From positions 1,098,554-1,162,553 of the forward strand of contig JAVDKL010000001.1 of NCBI GenBank assembly GCA_030849965.1: a stretch of 64,000 nucleotides of DNA. Reading direction: 5' to 3'. Under the pieces are notes generated by a model. It was not told the DNA's origin and searched no databases. It saw only the letters and a list, made by a program, of their open reading frames with translations. This DNA comes from Schauerella fraxinea. Its GTDB lineage: Bacteria > Pseudomonadota > Gammaproteobacteria > Burkholderiales > Burkholderiaceae_B. The position numbers and the translations under genes were made by a program. This document shows positions 48,242 through 59,267 of this stretch, one piece after another. Positions within the stretch are counted from its first letter, which is position 1. Each line of letters begins with the position of its first letter.

Positions 48242-50839
48242 TTACTGCAGCGTGCGCGTAAAGACGAACTTGCCGTCTTGCCAATCCACCGGCACCACAT
48301 CGCGCGGACCGAACTTGCCTTCGAGGATCAGGCGTGACACCGGATTCTCGATCTTCTGCTGGATCGCGCGCTTCAACGGCCGCGCGCCAAACACCGGATC
48401 GAAGCCCCCGCGGGCGATCTCGGCCAGCGCAGCGTCCGTCACTTCCAGGCTCATGTCCTGTTGGGCCAGACGTTCGCGCAGGCGTTGCAACTGAATCGTG
48501 GCGATCGATTCGATGTGCTTGGCGTCCAGACCATGGAACACCACCACCTCGTCGATCCGGTTCAGGAACTCCGGACGGAAACTCACCTTGAGCTCGTCCC
48601 ACACTGCTTCCTTGATCTGCTCATACGGCTGACCGGCCATCGCCTGAATGTGATGCGAGCCCAGGTTGGAGGTCATCACGATCACCGTATTGCGGAAGTC
48701 GACCGTGCGGCCTTGACCGTCGGTCAACCGGCCATCGTCCAGCACCTGCAACAGCACGTTGAACACATCCGAGTGCGCCTTCTCGACTTCGTCGAGCAGA
48801 ATCACACTGTAGGGCTTACGCCGTACGGCTTCGGTGAGATAACCGCCCTCTTCATAGCCCACATATCCCGGCGGCGCGCCGATCAAGCGCGCCACCGAAT
48901 GCTTCTCCATGAATTCGCTCATGTCGATGCGCACAAGGTGATCCTGCGAGTCGAACAGAAACTCGGCCAAGGCACGCGTGAGTTCGGTCTTCCCTACACC
49001 CGTGGGGCCCAGAAACAGGAACGAGCCATAGGGCCGTTGCGGATCCGACAACCCGGCGCGTGAACGACGAATCGCATCGGACACAAGGGTGACGGCCTCG
49101 TCTTGTCCCACGACCCGATTGTGCAGATAGCTCTCCATGCTCAACAGCTTGTCGCGCTCGCCCTGCATCATCTTCGAGACTGGAATACCAGTTGCTCGCG
49201 ACACGACTTCCGCGATTTCCTCGGCGCCCACTTGCGTGCGCAACAACCGCGGCTTATCGCCCGGCTTCGGTGCCTCGACGGCATTGCTTTCCGCCGCTTT
49301 CAGACGGGCTTCGAGTTCAGGCAGCTTGCTGTATTGCAGCTCGGCCAGCTTATCGAATTGACCTTTGCGTTGCAGCTCGGCCATCTCGCCGCGCACATGT
49401 TCGATCTCTTCTTTGATCGCCTGGCTGCCTTGCACGGCGGCCTTCTCGGCTTTCCAGATTTCTTCGAAATCGTTGTACTCGCGCTGCAGCTTTTCGAGTT
49501 CTTCCTCGATCGCTTGCAAACGCCGCTTGGAGGCGTCATCGGCCTCGCGCTTGACGGCTTCGCGTTCGATCTTCAACTGAATGATGCGCCGGTCAAGGCG
49601 ATCCATCACCTCGGGTTTCGAATCGATTTCCATGCGAATGCGCGCACCCGCCTCATCGATCAAATCGATGGCCTTGTCCGGCAGGAACCGATCGGTAATG
49701 TAGCGATGCGACAACTCCGCCGCCGCCACGATCGCGGGATCGGTGATCTGCACGCCATGATGCAACTCGTAGCGCTCCTGCAACCCACGCAGGATGGCAA
49801 TCGTCGACTCCACGTCGGGCTCGTTGATCAGCACCTTCTGAAAGCGGCGCTCGAGCGCGGCATCTTTCTCGATGTACTTGCGGTACTCGTCCAGCGTGGT
49901 CGCACCGATGCAATGCAGCTCGCCGCGCGCGAGCGCCGGCTTGAGCATATTGCCCGCATCCAGTGCGCCTTCGGCTTTGCCCGCACCCACCATCGTATGC
50001 AACTCGTCGATGAAGACGATGTTGCTGCCGTCATCGGCGGCCAGTTCCTTGAGCACCGATTTCAGGCGCTCCTCAAACTCGCCGCGATATTTGGCACCGG
50101 CCAGCAGCGCCGCCAGATCCAGCGACAGCACGCGCTTGCCGCGCAAGGTTTCGGGTACTTCGTCGTTGATGATGCGCTGCGCGAGCCCTTCGACGATGGC
50201 CGTTTTGCCCACGCCGGGTTCACCGATCAGCACGGGATTGTTCTTGGTGCGGCGTTGCAGAATCTGGATCGTGCGGCGGATTTCATCGTCGCGGCCGATC
50301 ACCGGATCGAGCTTGCCTTCGCGTGCCCGCGCCGTCAAATCCTGAGTGTACTTGCTGAGCGCTTCGCGGTTGGACTCGACTTCCGCGCCAGTCACGTTCT
50401 GGCCGCCGCGCACCGCATCGACGGCCGCTTCGAGCGCTTTTTTCTGCAGACCGGCATCGCGCAGGATGCGGCCAGCGTCGCCCTTGTCGTCGGCGAGCGC
50501 CAGCAGGAAAAGCTCGCCGGCGATGTAGGTGTCGCCACGCTTGGCGGCTTCCTTGTCGGTCCGGGTGAGCACGGACTGCAGATCGCGGCCGATCTGCACA
50601 TTGCCGTCGCCGTTCTGCACTTGCGGCAGACCTTTGATGGCGGTTTCCAAAGCAGTGTTGACCCGGTTGACCGCAACCCCGGCGCGCGCCAACAGGCTGG
50701 ACGCCCCGCTATCGGGATCGCCCAACATGGCAGCGAGCACGTGCACGGGCTCGATGTAGGGATGGTCGTTACGGGCAGCCGCGCTTTGCGCATCGCCCAA
50801 CGCCTGCTGAAACTTGGTCGTCAGTTTGTCGAATCGCAT
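48242..50839 (-). CDS. clpB: ATP-dependent disaggregase ClpB
   Basis: An 865-residue Hsp100 protein that, with DnaK, rescues aggregated proteins. It starts [18 protein letters not shown] and has the N-domain repeats, the first AAA+ module with [15 protein letters not shown], the coiled-coil middle domain ([20 protein letters not shown]) that distinguishes ClpB from ClpA, and the second AAA+ module with [21 protein letters not shown] at 50839 is the family start. A sigma32-like promoter lies about 60-85 bp upstream. Convergent with the double GNAT gene and divergent from fnr. Confidence 0.97.
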   Translation of the reverse strand: MRFDKLTTKFQQALGDAQSAAARNDHPYIEPVHVLAAMLGDPDSGASSLLARAGVAVNRVNTALETAIKGLPQVQNGDGNVQIGRDLQSVLTRTDKEAAKRGDTYIAGELFLLALADDKGDAGRILRDAGLQKKALEAAVDAVRGGQNVTGAEVESNREALSKYTQDLTARAREGKLDPVIGRDDEIRRTIQILQRRTKNNPVLIGEPGVGKTAIVEGLAQRIINDEVPETLRGKRVLSLDLAALLAGAKYRGEFEERLKSVLKELAADDGSNIVFIDELHTMVGAGKAEGALDAGNMLKPALARGELHCIGATTLDEYRKYIEKDAALERRFQKVLINEPDVESTIAILRGLQERYELHHGVQITDPAIVAAAELSHRYITDRFLPDKAIDLIDEAGARIRMEIDSKPEVMDRLDRRIIQLKIEREAVKREADDASKRRLQAIEEELEKLQREYNDFEEIWKAEKAAVQGSQAIKEEIEHVRGEMAELQRKGQFDKLAELQYSKLPELEARLKAAESNAVEAPKPGDKPRLLRTQVGAEEIAEVVSRATGIPVSKMMQGERDKLLSMESYLHNRVVGQDEAVTLVSDAIRRSRAGLSDPQRPYGSFLFLGPTGVGKTELTRALAEFLFDSQDHLVRIDMSEFMEKHSVARLIGAPPGYVGYEEGGYLTEAVRRKPYSVILLDEVEKAHSDVFNVLLQVLDDGRLTDGQGRTVDFRNTVIVMTSNLGSHHIQAMAGQPYEQIKEAVWDELKVSFRPEFLNRIDEVVVFHGLDAKHIESIATIQLQRLRERLAQQDMSLEVTDAALAEIARGGFDPVFGARPLKRAIQQKIENPVSRLILEGKFGPRDVVPVDWQDGKFVFTRTLQ

Positions 50840-50899
50840 GATTTTCTTCTTGCTTGATGAAAGGGAGCCGCATCCGAAACGGGCTCGATGCACAAAAGG

Positions 50900-50924
50900 T
50901 GCGGGTGTAAGGCGCATTTTTCAA
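50900..50924 (-). promoter_or_regulatory. Candidate heat-shock (sigma32-like) promoter of clpB
   Basis: TTGAAA (50924-50919) is followed after 13 bases by CCCGCA (50905-50900), close to the sigma32 pattern CTTGAAA-N11-16-CCCCAT. The family is known to be heat-shock controlled; the assignment of these hexamers is inference. Confidence 0.4.
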
Positions 50925-51067
50925 TAGCCTCACCACACGCTAACGCGAATTCGGCAAATTGCGCAGAGAAAACCGAACATCGGCCCTTTTAAGGGTCAAT
51001 TCGATCACACAGCCGCAGCCTAAGTCCTTACAATACGTCATATGTCATTCAGAACGACCGTACTCGC

Positions 51068-51793
51068 ATGTTGAAACGAGTCACTCCGCCACTCGAGACT
51101 CTTAATTGCGCCACCTGCGCACTTGGGCATGAGTGTGTGACCATCGGCATGGCGCCTGCCGAAGCCGAACGGCTCGATGCGCTGATCTCCCACCGCTCAC
51201 GTCTGAATCGCGGCGACGCCTTGTATCGCTTGGGCGAGCCTGTGCACGAAGTCTTTGCGATCCGATTCGGATCGATCAAAACGCAAATCGAAGATCAGGC
51301 CGGGCATACCCAAATCACCGGTTTCCATCTCGCAGGCGAACTCATCGGTTTCGACGGATTGGCTACTGGCACGCATGTGTCGGGCGCGACCGCCCTGGAA
51401 GACGCCGAGGTGTGTGTGATCAAGCTCGATGCGATCGATAAGGTATCGGCGGCACTGCCCACGTTGCAGAATCAGTTTCGCCGCTTGATGGGCCGAGAAA
51501 TCCTGCGCTCGCAGCAGTTGCTGCATACGGTGGGCGGCATGCGCTCCGAACGGCGCCTGGCTTCGTTTCTGATGAGCCTTTCGCAGCGTTACGCGCGCCT
51601 GGGCTACTCCGAAGCGGAGTTCAATCTGCGCATGAGCCGCGAAGAGATCGGCAACCACTTGGGTCTCACCCTGGAAACGGTCAGCCGGTTGTTCTCGAAA
51701 TTTGCGCGCGACGGCGTACTCAGTGTGCGCCAGCGCAGCGTGCGCATCGTCGACATGCCGCAATTGCAGCGCATCCTGAGCGACGAACACTGA
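51068..51793 (+). CDS. fnr: FNR-type oxygen-sensing transcriptional regulator
   Basis: A 241-residue CRP/FNR protein. Cysteines 14, 17 and 23 (LNCATCALGHEC, spacing C-x2-C-x5-C) and cysteine 116 (DAEVCVIKL) are the four ligands of the oxygen-labile [4Fe-4S] cluster. A cyclic-nucleotide-fold domain, a dimerisation helix and a helix-turn-helix (MSREEIGNHLGLTLETVSRLFSKF) follow. The recognition-helix pattern E-x2-SR is the FNR type. It resembles Btr of Bordetella. The gene is convergent with aceA, and its stop codon begins a tandem repeat tract. Confidence 0.95.
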   Translation: MLKRVTPPLETLNCATCALGHECVTIGMAPAEAERLDALISHRSRLNRGDALYRLGEPVHEVFAIRFGSIKTQIEDQAGHTQITGFHLAGELIGFDGLATGTHVSGATALEDAEVCVIKLDAIDKVSAALPTLQNQFRRLMGREILRSQQLLHTVGGMRSERRLASFLMSLSQRYARLGYSEAEFNLRMSREEIGNHLGLTLETVSRLFSKFARDGVLSVRQRSVRIVDMPQLQRILSDEH

Positions 51794-51885
51794 GCGACGA
51801 ACACTGAACGATCTCACTGAACGGTCTCACTGAACGATCTCACTGAGCGAACGCACCGAACGACATCATTGAGCTGCAGCACTGA
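51780..51885 (+). repeat. Period-13/14 tandem repeat starting at the fnr stop codon
   Basis: Two 14-bp units (gcgacgaacactga) are followed by six 13-bp units such as acgatctcactga and acggtctcactga. Every unit ends in TGA preceded by A, T or C-rich bases. The first unit contains the last codons and the stop of fnr. Confidence 0.8.
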
Positions 51886-51926
51886 CCGACAGCCGCCGCT
51901 GGGATCAATACCTCGCACACCAGCGC

Positions 51927-51956
51927 AAACGGGCATCGTATTCACGATGCCCGTTT
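51927..51956. terminator. Bidirectional terminator between fnr and aceA
   Basis: A perfect 13-bp stem AAACGGGCATCGT / ACGATGCCCGTTT with loop ATTC lies between the convergent genes. Confidence 0.85.
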
Positions 51957-52028
51957 CACTTAGCGGCTCGCGCGCCAATGGCTCAGCATTTGTCGACAAC
52001 GCACTGCTCGCTCTTGCGCTGCAAGCCC

Positions 52029-53366
<1,338 letters not shown>

Positions 53367-53684
53367 CACTATCTCCTTGGGGCTTGATGTGAAACCGGGC
53401 GGTTTCGGTCGATTGAAAGCGGGTGATTCGATGGCTAAAGTCTAGGCTTGTCGTGCAGTGCAAAACCGGGGTCAACCTGCGACCAGATGATTTTTATTCA
53501 TCATAAATATCAATCACTTAAACAACTCGTTTCGCAATGCGAGAAGAAAATGCGGCGCGTGAAATGCGCAATGCCTGCACTGCAGCATCGCATTTCATAG
53601 CGTGAAACGAACATGCTGCATCATGAAAATCGGACGTCGGCGACTACAATGGTCGGTCTATTCATCGCACCTGAAGCCGCACTC
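53367..53684. other. Divergent regulatory region between aceA and queF
   Basis: About 318 non-coding bases. A TACAAT (53644-53649) about 36 bases before the queF start is a candidate -10. A 9-bp inverted repeat at 53560-53597 is described separately. No RNA gene is seen. Confidence 0.55.
53560..53597. promoter_or_regulatory. Inverted repeat TGAAATGCG-N20-CGCATTTCA
   Basis: Two perfect 9-base arms 20 bases apart lie between aceA and queF. Another TGAAA follows at 53602. Tandem or inverted TTTGCR-like sites precede aceA in some betaproteobacteria; the regulator here is unknown. Confidence 0.4.
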
Positions 53685-54542
53685 ATGTCCTTGGCCGACG
53701 CCCCATTGGGGCATACCGTCGCATACCCCAATCAATACGATCCGTCGCTGCTGTTTCCGCTGCCGCGCGCGACCAATCGCGATGCTCTTGCCTGGGCAAG
53801 CCTCGACGGCGCCGCCGGCAATAGCGTGCCGCACCCGTTGCCCTTCGACGGCTGCGATATCTGGAATGCGTATGAGGTGTCGTGGCTGAATGCGCGTGGT
53901 CTGCCGCAAGTGGCCATGGCGCGATTCTGGTTTCCGGCGACGAGCCCGAACATCGTGGAGTCGAAGTCGTTCAAGCTTTATTTGAATGCGTTCAACAACA
54001 CCCGTTTGAGCCACGCCGACGAGCTCCACGCGCGCCTCACGCATGACTTGAGTCACGCCGCAGGCGCACCGGTGCAGGTCGCGTTGGTGTTGCCGGCTGA
54101 CTTTCACACGTTGCACTTAGGCGAAGGCTGGGGCATCGACATCGACGATCAAGACATCGAGATCACCGGCTATTCGCCCGATCCCTCTTATCTACAGGCC
54201 GATGCCGCCGCGCCGGCCGTGCATGAATCGCTGCGCTCGCGGCTGCTCAAGTCGAACTGCCCCGTTACCGGCCAGCCCGACTGGGCCACCGTGCACATCG
54301 ATTACCACGGCGCACCGATCGATCGCGCGGGCTTGCTGCGTTATGTGGTGTCGTTTCGCGATCACGCCGAGTTTCACGAACACTGCGTCGAACGCATGTT
54401 CGTCGACATCATGGCGCAATGTCGCCCGCAAACGCTATCGGTCTACGCGCGCTACACGCGCCGGGGTGGACTGGACATCAATCCCTGGCGCAGCAATACC
54501 GGCGCCCCGCCACCAGCCGACCTGCGCACCGCACGTCAATGA
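53685..54542 (+). CDS. queF: NADPH-dependent 7-cyano-7-deazaguanine reductase (type II QueF)
   Basis: A 285-residue two-domain enzyme that reduces preQ0 to preQ1 in queuosine synthesis. Near the start it has the family pattern PLGHTVAYPNQYDPSLLFPLPR. The NADPH-site motif VESKSFKLYLNAFNN lies at about residues 91-105, and the catalytic cysteine in LKSNCPVTGQPDW is residue 192. The unusual QueF motif order and length are those of the E. coli type. ATG at 53685 gives the normal N-terminus; an ATG 12 codons upstream would add no family residues. Confidence 0.96.
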   Translation: MSLADAPLGHTVAYPNQYDPSLLFPLPRATNRDALAWASLDGAAGNSVPHPLPFDGCDIWNAYEVSWLNARGLPQVAMARFWFPATSPNIVESKSFKLYLNAFNNTRLSHADELHARLTHDLSHAAGAPVQVALVLPADFHTLHLGEGWGIDIDDQDIEITGYSPDPSYLQADAAAPAVHESLRSRLLKSNCPVTGQPDWATVHIDYHGAPIDRAGLLRYVVSFRDHAEFHEHCVERMFVDIMAQCRPQTLSVYARYTRRGGLDINPWRSNTGAPPPADLRTARQ

Positions 54543-54641
54543 CCGCCGCATAACCTCAAGCGGTTGTTGGCGCACATCGCTTGGGGCACGGCGGGATACG
54601 CCGCCCAGTGAACGATCAGATCGGCCAACCTGCCGGCCTGG

Positions 54642-54697
54642 GGCGGCACGCCCCACAACTCGGTTGAAGCCTTAGGCGGCACGCCCCACCACTCGGT
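54642..54697. repeat. Pair of 23-bp direct repeats, each able to form a small hairpin
   Basis: Units at 54642-54664 and 54675-54697 differ at one base (ggcggcacgccccacaactcggt / ...ccactcggt). Each contains GGCG-GCA-CGCC, so it can form a short hairpin. Confidence 0.8.
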
Positions 54698-54811
54698 CGG
54701 GGCCCATTGTCGCCCGATGACACTCGCTCGCCCCTTATAGATTGTCAATAATCATCCAAGACTAATCAATAATCGGCAAGGAAGTCGAGCTACTCCTACG
54801 GGAAAGCACTA

Positions 54812-54839
54812 GTGACGGCGAAGCTTGGCGCTCTATAGT
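54812..54839 (+). promoter_or_regulatory. Candidate promoter of the sugar ABC operon
   Basis: GTGACG and TATAGT are 16 bases apart, matching four and five consensus positions. The start would fall near 54846, about 68 bases before the binding-protein ATG. Confidence 0.4.
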
Positions 54840-54913
54840 ATTAATAATGCAATGGCATCGACCATGCAACATGGGCGTGACCATTAAAAAAAGAAAACCA
54901 CTGGAGACGCCCC

Positions 54914-56230
54914 ATGACCACCCCCATCAAGGCCCACGCACGCTGGCGGTCCGCAACCCTTGCCACGCTCGCCGCACTGGGCTTCACATGCGCCCTCGGC
55001 GCCCAAGCCATCGCTGCCGAACAACAGACCATCACCATGTGGAGTCACTGGCCCGACGAGGCCTCCAAGCGCACGTTCATCGAGGCGCGGGTCAAGGAGT
55101 TCGAGGCCGCCGATCCGCAGTGCAAGGTCAACCTCCAGTTCGTACAAAAGGCCGACCTCTACACGTCGGTCAAAACCTCGGTACGCACCGGCCAGGCGCC
55201 AGACATCTTCTGGCTGGAGCCCGATGAAATTGCGTTCGCCAAAAGCGGCTATCTCGAACCGCTCGACAACTACATCGATCTGAACAATCTGGAAGAGTGG
55301 GCCAAGCGGTCGTGGACCTGGGAAGGCAAGGTGTACGCCATGCCACAGGAAGCGTATTCCGTCGAGCTCTACTACAACGTCGATTTGATGAAGAAGCTCG
55401 GCGTGCAGGTGCCCGAGAACGGCCAGATGAATCAATCGCAGTTCACCGACATGGTCAAGAAATCGGTAGCAGCCGGCGTGACCCCGCTGGCACAGGGCGT
55501 GGGCGACCGGCCTTATCCGGGAGCCTATTTTCTTGGCGAAGTGCTGCTGCGCAAATTAGGCCCGGACGACTACGGCCGCCTGCTCACCGGCAAGCTGAGC
55601 TTCCAGGATCCGCGCGTGGTGGAAACGCTGACCTGGGTCAAGGAGCTGATCGACGCGGGTGCGTATCCCAAGAGCCTGGCCACTCTCAAATTGGGTGAAT
55701 CGCATTACTACTTTCACACCAATCCCGGCGCGCTGATGTTTCCGATCGCCAGTTGGTATACGGGCCGCGCCTTCGTGTCGCCCGACAAGGGCGGTCAACC
55801 CAAGGACTTTTCCCTGGGCCTGATGAACTATCCGGTGATGAACGACAGCAAGTGCCCCGAGTGCAAGACGCTGGCGGTGGGCGGCAGCTACGTGATGTAT
55901 GCGCGCAGCAAGAAGAAGGAATGCGCGGGCAAGATGCTGAAGTCGCTCGCCACCGTGGAAAACGGCAACAAGTGGATGGAAGGTGTGCTGCTGCAAACCG
56001 GCGTGAAGACCGATCCGTCGCGCATCACCGGCATCTACGCGCCGTACTTCAAGGAGTTGCTCAAGCGCAGCGCGGGCGCCACGTTCTTCATCGGCACGCC
56101 GCTGCACTTCATGAGCGGCAAGTGCGGCGACACCTTTGCGCAAGTGCTCAACCGCGCCTTCCCGGGCGGGTTCCTGACCGTGAAGGAGGCAACCGCGCAG
56201 ATGGACGCCGCCTGCACGGCGAAGTCCTGA
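54914..56230 (+). CDS. Sugar ABC transporter substrate-binding protein
   Basis: A 438-residue family 1 solute-binding protein with a signal peptide ([19 protein letters not shown]) followed by EQQTITMWSHWPDEASKRTF. TGQAPDIFWLEPDEIAFAKSGYLEPLD and WEGKVYAMPQEAYSVELYYNVDLM are typical of binders for sugars, oligosaccharides or polyols. The mature protein has six or more cysteines in its C-terminal half (CPECKT, KECAGK, KCGD, DAACT), which is many for this family. Substrate not deducible. GGAGA precedes the ATG; it is the first gene of a six-gene operon. Confidence 0.9.
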   Translation: MTTPIKAHARWRSATLATLAALGFTCALGAQAIAAEQQTITMWSHWPDEASKRTFIEARVKEFEAADPQCKVNLQFVQKADLYTSVKTSVRTGQAPDIFWLEPDEIAFAKSGYLEPLDNYIDLNNLEEWAKRSWTWEGKVYAMPQEAYSVELYYNVDLMKKLGVQVPENGQMNQSQFTDMVKKSVAAGVTPLAQGVGDRPYPGAYFLGEVLLRKLGPDDYGRLLTGKLSFQDPRVVETLTWVKELIDAGAYPKSLATLKLGESHYYFHTNPGALMFPIASWYTGRAFVSPDKGGQPKDFSLGLMNYPVMNDSKCPECKTLAVGGSYVMYARSKKKECAGKMLKSLATVENGNKWMEGVLLQTGVKTDPSRITGIYAPYFKELLKRSAGATFFIGTPLHFMSGKCGDTFAQVLNRAFPGGFLTVKEATAQMDAACTAKS

Positions 56231-56249
56231 CGCCACTGGAACGCCTGAC

Positions 56250-57215
56250 ATGAGCCGATCCCCTACCCCACCGCCGGCGGGCGGCGTGCGTCGCGTGCTG
56301 GCGCGCTGGTTTGCCGCGCCGGAAACCGACTCGCGGCGCGCGTCGATGTTCACCCTGATGGTCTTCCTCGCGCCGGCGTTGCTGGTGTATGCGGCGCTGA
56401 CCGCCTATCCGGTGGCCCGCACGTTCTACAACAGCTTCTTCGTCGTGGCGGATATTTCGTCGTCCGAGTTTGTGGGGTGGGATCACTACCTGGCCGTGCT
56501 GCGCGACGAGACGTTTTGGGCGGCTGTGCGCAACACCGCGATCTGGTCGGTGGTGGGACCCATCCTCGATGTGGTGGTCGGGCTGCTGCTCGCGCTGTGC
56601 CTGTATGCCGGCGTACGTTTCGGGCGCTTTTTGCGCGTGGCCTGGTTTACGCCGGTGCTGCTCTCGTACGTGGTGGTCGGCATCATGTGGGTGTGGATCT
56701 ACAACTACGACTGGGGCGTGGTCAACGCGATGCTGCGCGCTGTGGGCCTGGGCGGATGGGCACAGGCCTGGCTGGGCGATCCGAAGTATGCGCTGGGGGC
56801 GCTGATCGTGACCCACGCCTGGAAGTGGGCCGGCTTCAACATGGTGGTGTGTCTGGCCGCCCTGCACTCGCTCCCCTCCGAAGTGCTGGAGGCCGCGGAA
56901 CTCGATAACTGCGGCTGGTGGCACAAGCTGGTGCACATCATCGTGCCGATGCTTTGGCCAACCCTGCTCAATCTCTACATCCTGGCTTTCATCGGCAAGA
57001 TGAAGGTGTTCGATCTGGTGTGGATCATGACCGAAGGCGGCCCGGTGTGGGCCACCGAAACCGTGTCGACCTACGTCTACAAACGCGCCTTCAACTGGAA
57101 CACCTTCGACCTCGGCTATCCGTCGGCAATCGCCGTGGTGTGGTTCTTCGTCGTGGTGGGATTCGTCCTTCTCTTCAACTTCTTGTTCCGGTCTCGCGAA
57201 CGGATGGAATACTGA
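56250..57215 (+). CDS. Sugar ABC transporter permease (MalF/UgpA type)
   Basis: A 321-residue inner-membrane protein with six predicted transmembrane helices. The EAA loop that contacts the ATPase is SEVLEAAELDNCGWWHKLVHIIVPML. An N-terminal cytoplasmic extension rich in Pro/Gly precedes the first helix (LMVFLAPALLVYAALTAYPVA). Starts 20 bp after the binding protein gene and ends one base before the second permease gene. Confidence 0.92.
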   Translation: MSRSPTPPPAGGVRRVLARWFAAPETDSRRASMFTLMVFLAPALLVYAALTAYPVARTFYNSFFVVADISSSEFVGWDHYLAVLRDETFWAAVRNTAIWSVVGPILDVVVGLLLALCLYAGVRFGRFLRVAWFTPVLLSYVVVGIMWVWIYNYDWGVVNAMLRAVGLGGWAQAWLGDPKYALGALIVTHAWKWAGFNMVVCLAALHSLPSEVLEAAELDNCGWWHKLVHIIVPMLWPTLLNLYILAFIGKMKVFDLVWIMTEGGPVWATETVSTYVYKRAFNWNTFDLGYPSAIAVVWFFVVVGFVLLFNFLFRSRERMEY

Positions 57216-57216
57216 T

Positions 57217-58104
57217 ATGGCAGATCTGCCGGCAGTCCAGGCTGTGCCCGCCTACAGCCAACGCGCGAGTGTAGGCGAGACCCTGTCGCGCATGCTGCGC
57301 AACGGTGGGCTGATGGCCGTGGTGGTGCTTTACACGTTGTATTCGGCCCTGCCCTTTGTGTGGGTCGGCACGATGTCATTGCGCACGACCGCGGAGATCA
57401 GCGCCAACCACTTCTCGTGGCCCGAAACCTTCCACTGGGAAAAATTTCGCATCGCCTGGGTGGATTCCAATTTCGCGCAGTACTTCTGGAACAGCACACT
57501 GATCGTGGTTTCGGCCGTGGCGATCGTGACGGTGCTGGGCGCGGCCGCCGCCCATTGCCTCGCCCGCTATAACTTCCGCGGCAATCGGCTGGTGTATTTC
57601 ATCCTGTTCAGCTCGATCGTGTTTCCGCCGCAGATCATCTTGATCTCGCTCTTCCAGGTGCTGGTGGAATACGACCTCTACAACTCGCGCCTGGGGTTGA
57701 TGATCGTGTACGTGAGCCTGCAATTGCCGCTCACGGTCTATCTGCTCGAAAGCTTCTTTGCCCGCATTCCTCAGGATCTTTTTGATGCCGCAAAGATGGA
57801 CGGGTATTCCGACTTCGAGATTTTCTGGCGCATCGTGGTGCCCGTGGGCATGCCCGCGATTGCCACCACCGTGATCCTGAACTTCATCCAGCTCTGGAAC
57901 GAGTTTCTGTTTGCGGTAGTGCTGCTCAGCGATCAGGACTCGCGCACCTTGCCCCTGGGTATTCGCGCCTACATGGGCGACTACTTTCAAGACATCGGCA
58001 TGATCGCCACCGGCATGATGATCGCCGTGATCCCCGTCGTCATCCTCTACGCGTTCTTCTCGGAAAAACTGATCCAGGGCATGACGGCAGGTGCCGTCAA
58101 GTAA
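57217..58104 (+). CDS. Sugar ABC transporter permease (MalG/UgpE type)
   Basis: A 295-residue membrane protein with six helices. The EAA loop is PQDLFDAAKMDGYSDFEIFWRIVVPVG, and the C-terminus LIQGMTAGAVK is characteristic of MalG-type permeases. It forms a heterodimer channel with the preceding permease. The stop TGATATGG arrangement of the pair leaves a single base between them, so they are translationally coupled. Confidence 0.92.
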   Translation: MADLPAVQAVPAYSQRASVGETLSRMLRNGGLMAVVVLYTLYSALPFVWVGTMSLRTTAEISANHFSWPETFHWEKFRIAWVDSNFAQYFWNSTLIVVSAVAIVTVLGAAAAHCLARYNFRGNRLVYFILFSSIVFPPQIILISLFQVLVEYDLYNSRLGLMIVYVSLQLPLTVYLLESFFARIPQDLFDAAKMDGYSDFEIFWRIVVPVGMPAIATTVILNFIQLWNEFLFAVVLLSDQDSRTLPLGIRAYMGDYFQDIGMIATGMMIAVIPVVILYAFFSEKLIQGMTAGAVK

Positions 58105-58145
58105 GCCGTTCACGTTTTTCTTGCCTCATTTACAGGAGCATCCTC

Positions 58146-59267
58146 TTGGCTGCGGTTCACCTAGAAAATATCTACAAGCGCTACAAGGGCACGGCCCAAG
58201 CGGCCGTCGAGGATGTGTCGCTGTCGGTCAAGGACGGCGAATTCATGGTGCTGCTTGGGCCCTCGGGCTGCGGCAAGTCGACCACCTTGCGCATGATTGC
58301 GGGGCTCGAGTCCATCAGCGAAGGCACGCTTGCCATCGGCGAGCGCAAGGTCAACGATGTGCCCGCCAAGGATCGCGATATCTCGATGGTGTTTCAGTCG
58401 TATGCGCTTTACCCGCACATGAGCGTGGCCGACAACCTGGCGTTCGGGCTCAAGCGGCGCAAGGTCGCCCCCGCCGAAATCGCGTCGCGTGTAAACGCCG
58501 CGGCAGCCGTGCTGGGCCTGACGGAACTGCTGGCGCGCAAGCCTGCGGCCTTGTCGGGCGGTCAACGCCAACGCGTGGCGCTGGGGCGTGCGATCGTGCG
58601 CGAGCCCAAGGCGTTTCTCTTCGACGAGCCGCTATCGAACCTCGATGCGTCGTTGCGCGTACGCACGCGCAACGAACTGGTTCGCCTGCACAAGCAACTG
58701 GACGCCACGATCATCTATGTGACGCACGATCAGGTCGAGGCGATGACCATGGGCCAGCGCATCTGCGTGATGAATAAGGGACGCGTGGCGCAGATCGGCA
58801 AGCCGTTGGACGTCTATCGTCAGCCTGCCGACGCCTTCGTCGCACGCTTTCTGGGCAATCCGCCGATGAACGTACTGAAGGCACGGCTTGACACCGATCA
58901 AGGCCAGCCGGCCGCGCGCCTGGCGGGCGCCGCGATCTCGCTGGCACGCTGGAATCGGCAGGTGGGGGCCGGTTTGCCACGGGATGGCGATGTGCTGATC
59001 GGTATGCGGCCGGAAGAGATTTCGGTCGAACCGGCGATCGAAGGCGCCAACAGCCTGCGCGGTGTGGTGTCCGGCGTCGAGCCCCTGGGCGCAGAGACGC
59101 TGGTGCTGGTCGACCTCGATGACGGTGCGGGCGAAATTACCGCGCGCGTGCATCGCGACATCACGGCCAGCCTGGGCGACCGGATTGGACTGCGGGTGGC
59201 GGAATCTGCCATTTACCTCTTCGATGCGAAGACCGAAAAAGCCATTCCCCACGACGGTCTGCAATGA
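58146..59267 (+). CDS. Sugar ABC transporter ATP-binding protein (MalK/UgpC type)
   Basis: A 373-residue ATPase. Walker A is LGPSGCGKSTTLRMIAGLE, the Q-loop is SMVFQSYALYPHMSV, the signature is LSGGQRQRVALGRAIV, Walker B is FLFDEPLSNLD and the switch histidine is in IIYVTHDQVEAM. The C-terminal OB-like domain (DVLIGMRPEEIS) places it in the MalK/UgpC group, members of which can serve several transporters. The start is TTG at 58146 with AGGAG eight bases upstream; no nearby ATG gives the family N-terminus. Confidence 0.93.
   Translation: MAAVHLENIYKRYKGTAQAAVEDVSLSVKDGEFMVLLGPSGCGKSTTLRMIAGLESISEGTLAIGERKVNDVPAKDRDISMVFQSYALYPHMSVADNLAFGLKRRKVAPAEIASRVNAAAAVLGLTELLARKPAALSGGQRQRVALGRAIVREPKAFLFDEPLSNLDASLRVRTRNELVRLHKQLDATIIYVTHDQVEAMTMGQRICVMNKGRVAQIGKPLDVYRQPADAFVARFLGNPPMNVLKARLDTDQGQPAARLAGAAISLARWNRQVGAGLPRDGDVLIGMRPEEISVEPAIEGANSLRGVVSGVEPLGAETLVLVDLDDGAGEITARVHRDITASLGDRIGLRVAESAIYLFDAKTEKAIPHDGLQ

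Larger units (their letters stand above)
54543..54913. other. Non-coding region upstream of the sugar ABC operon
   Basis: About 370 bases after queF. The first half holds a pair of direct repeats (54642-54697). The second half is AT-rich and holds a candidate promoter at 54812-54839. No coding sequence with a plausible start is seen. Confidence 0.6.

Noticed and set aside
49103-50857. Long open frame antisense to clpB
   Set aside because: Shadow of clpB; no motifs or ribosome binding site.
50995-51015. FNR box upstream of fnr
   Set aside because: GGTCAATTCGATCAC has the right spacing only for one half-site; the other half does not match TTGAT-N4-ATCAA.
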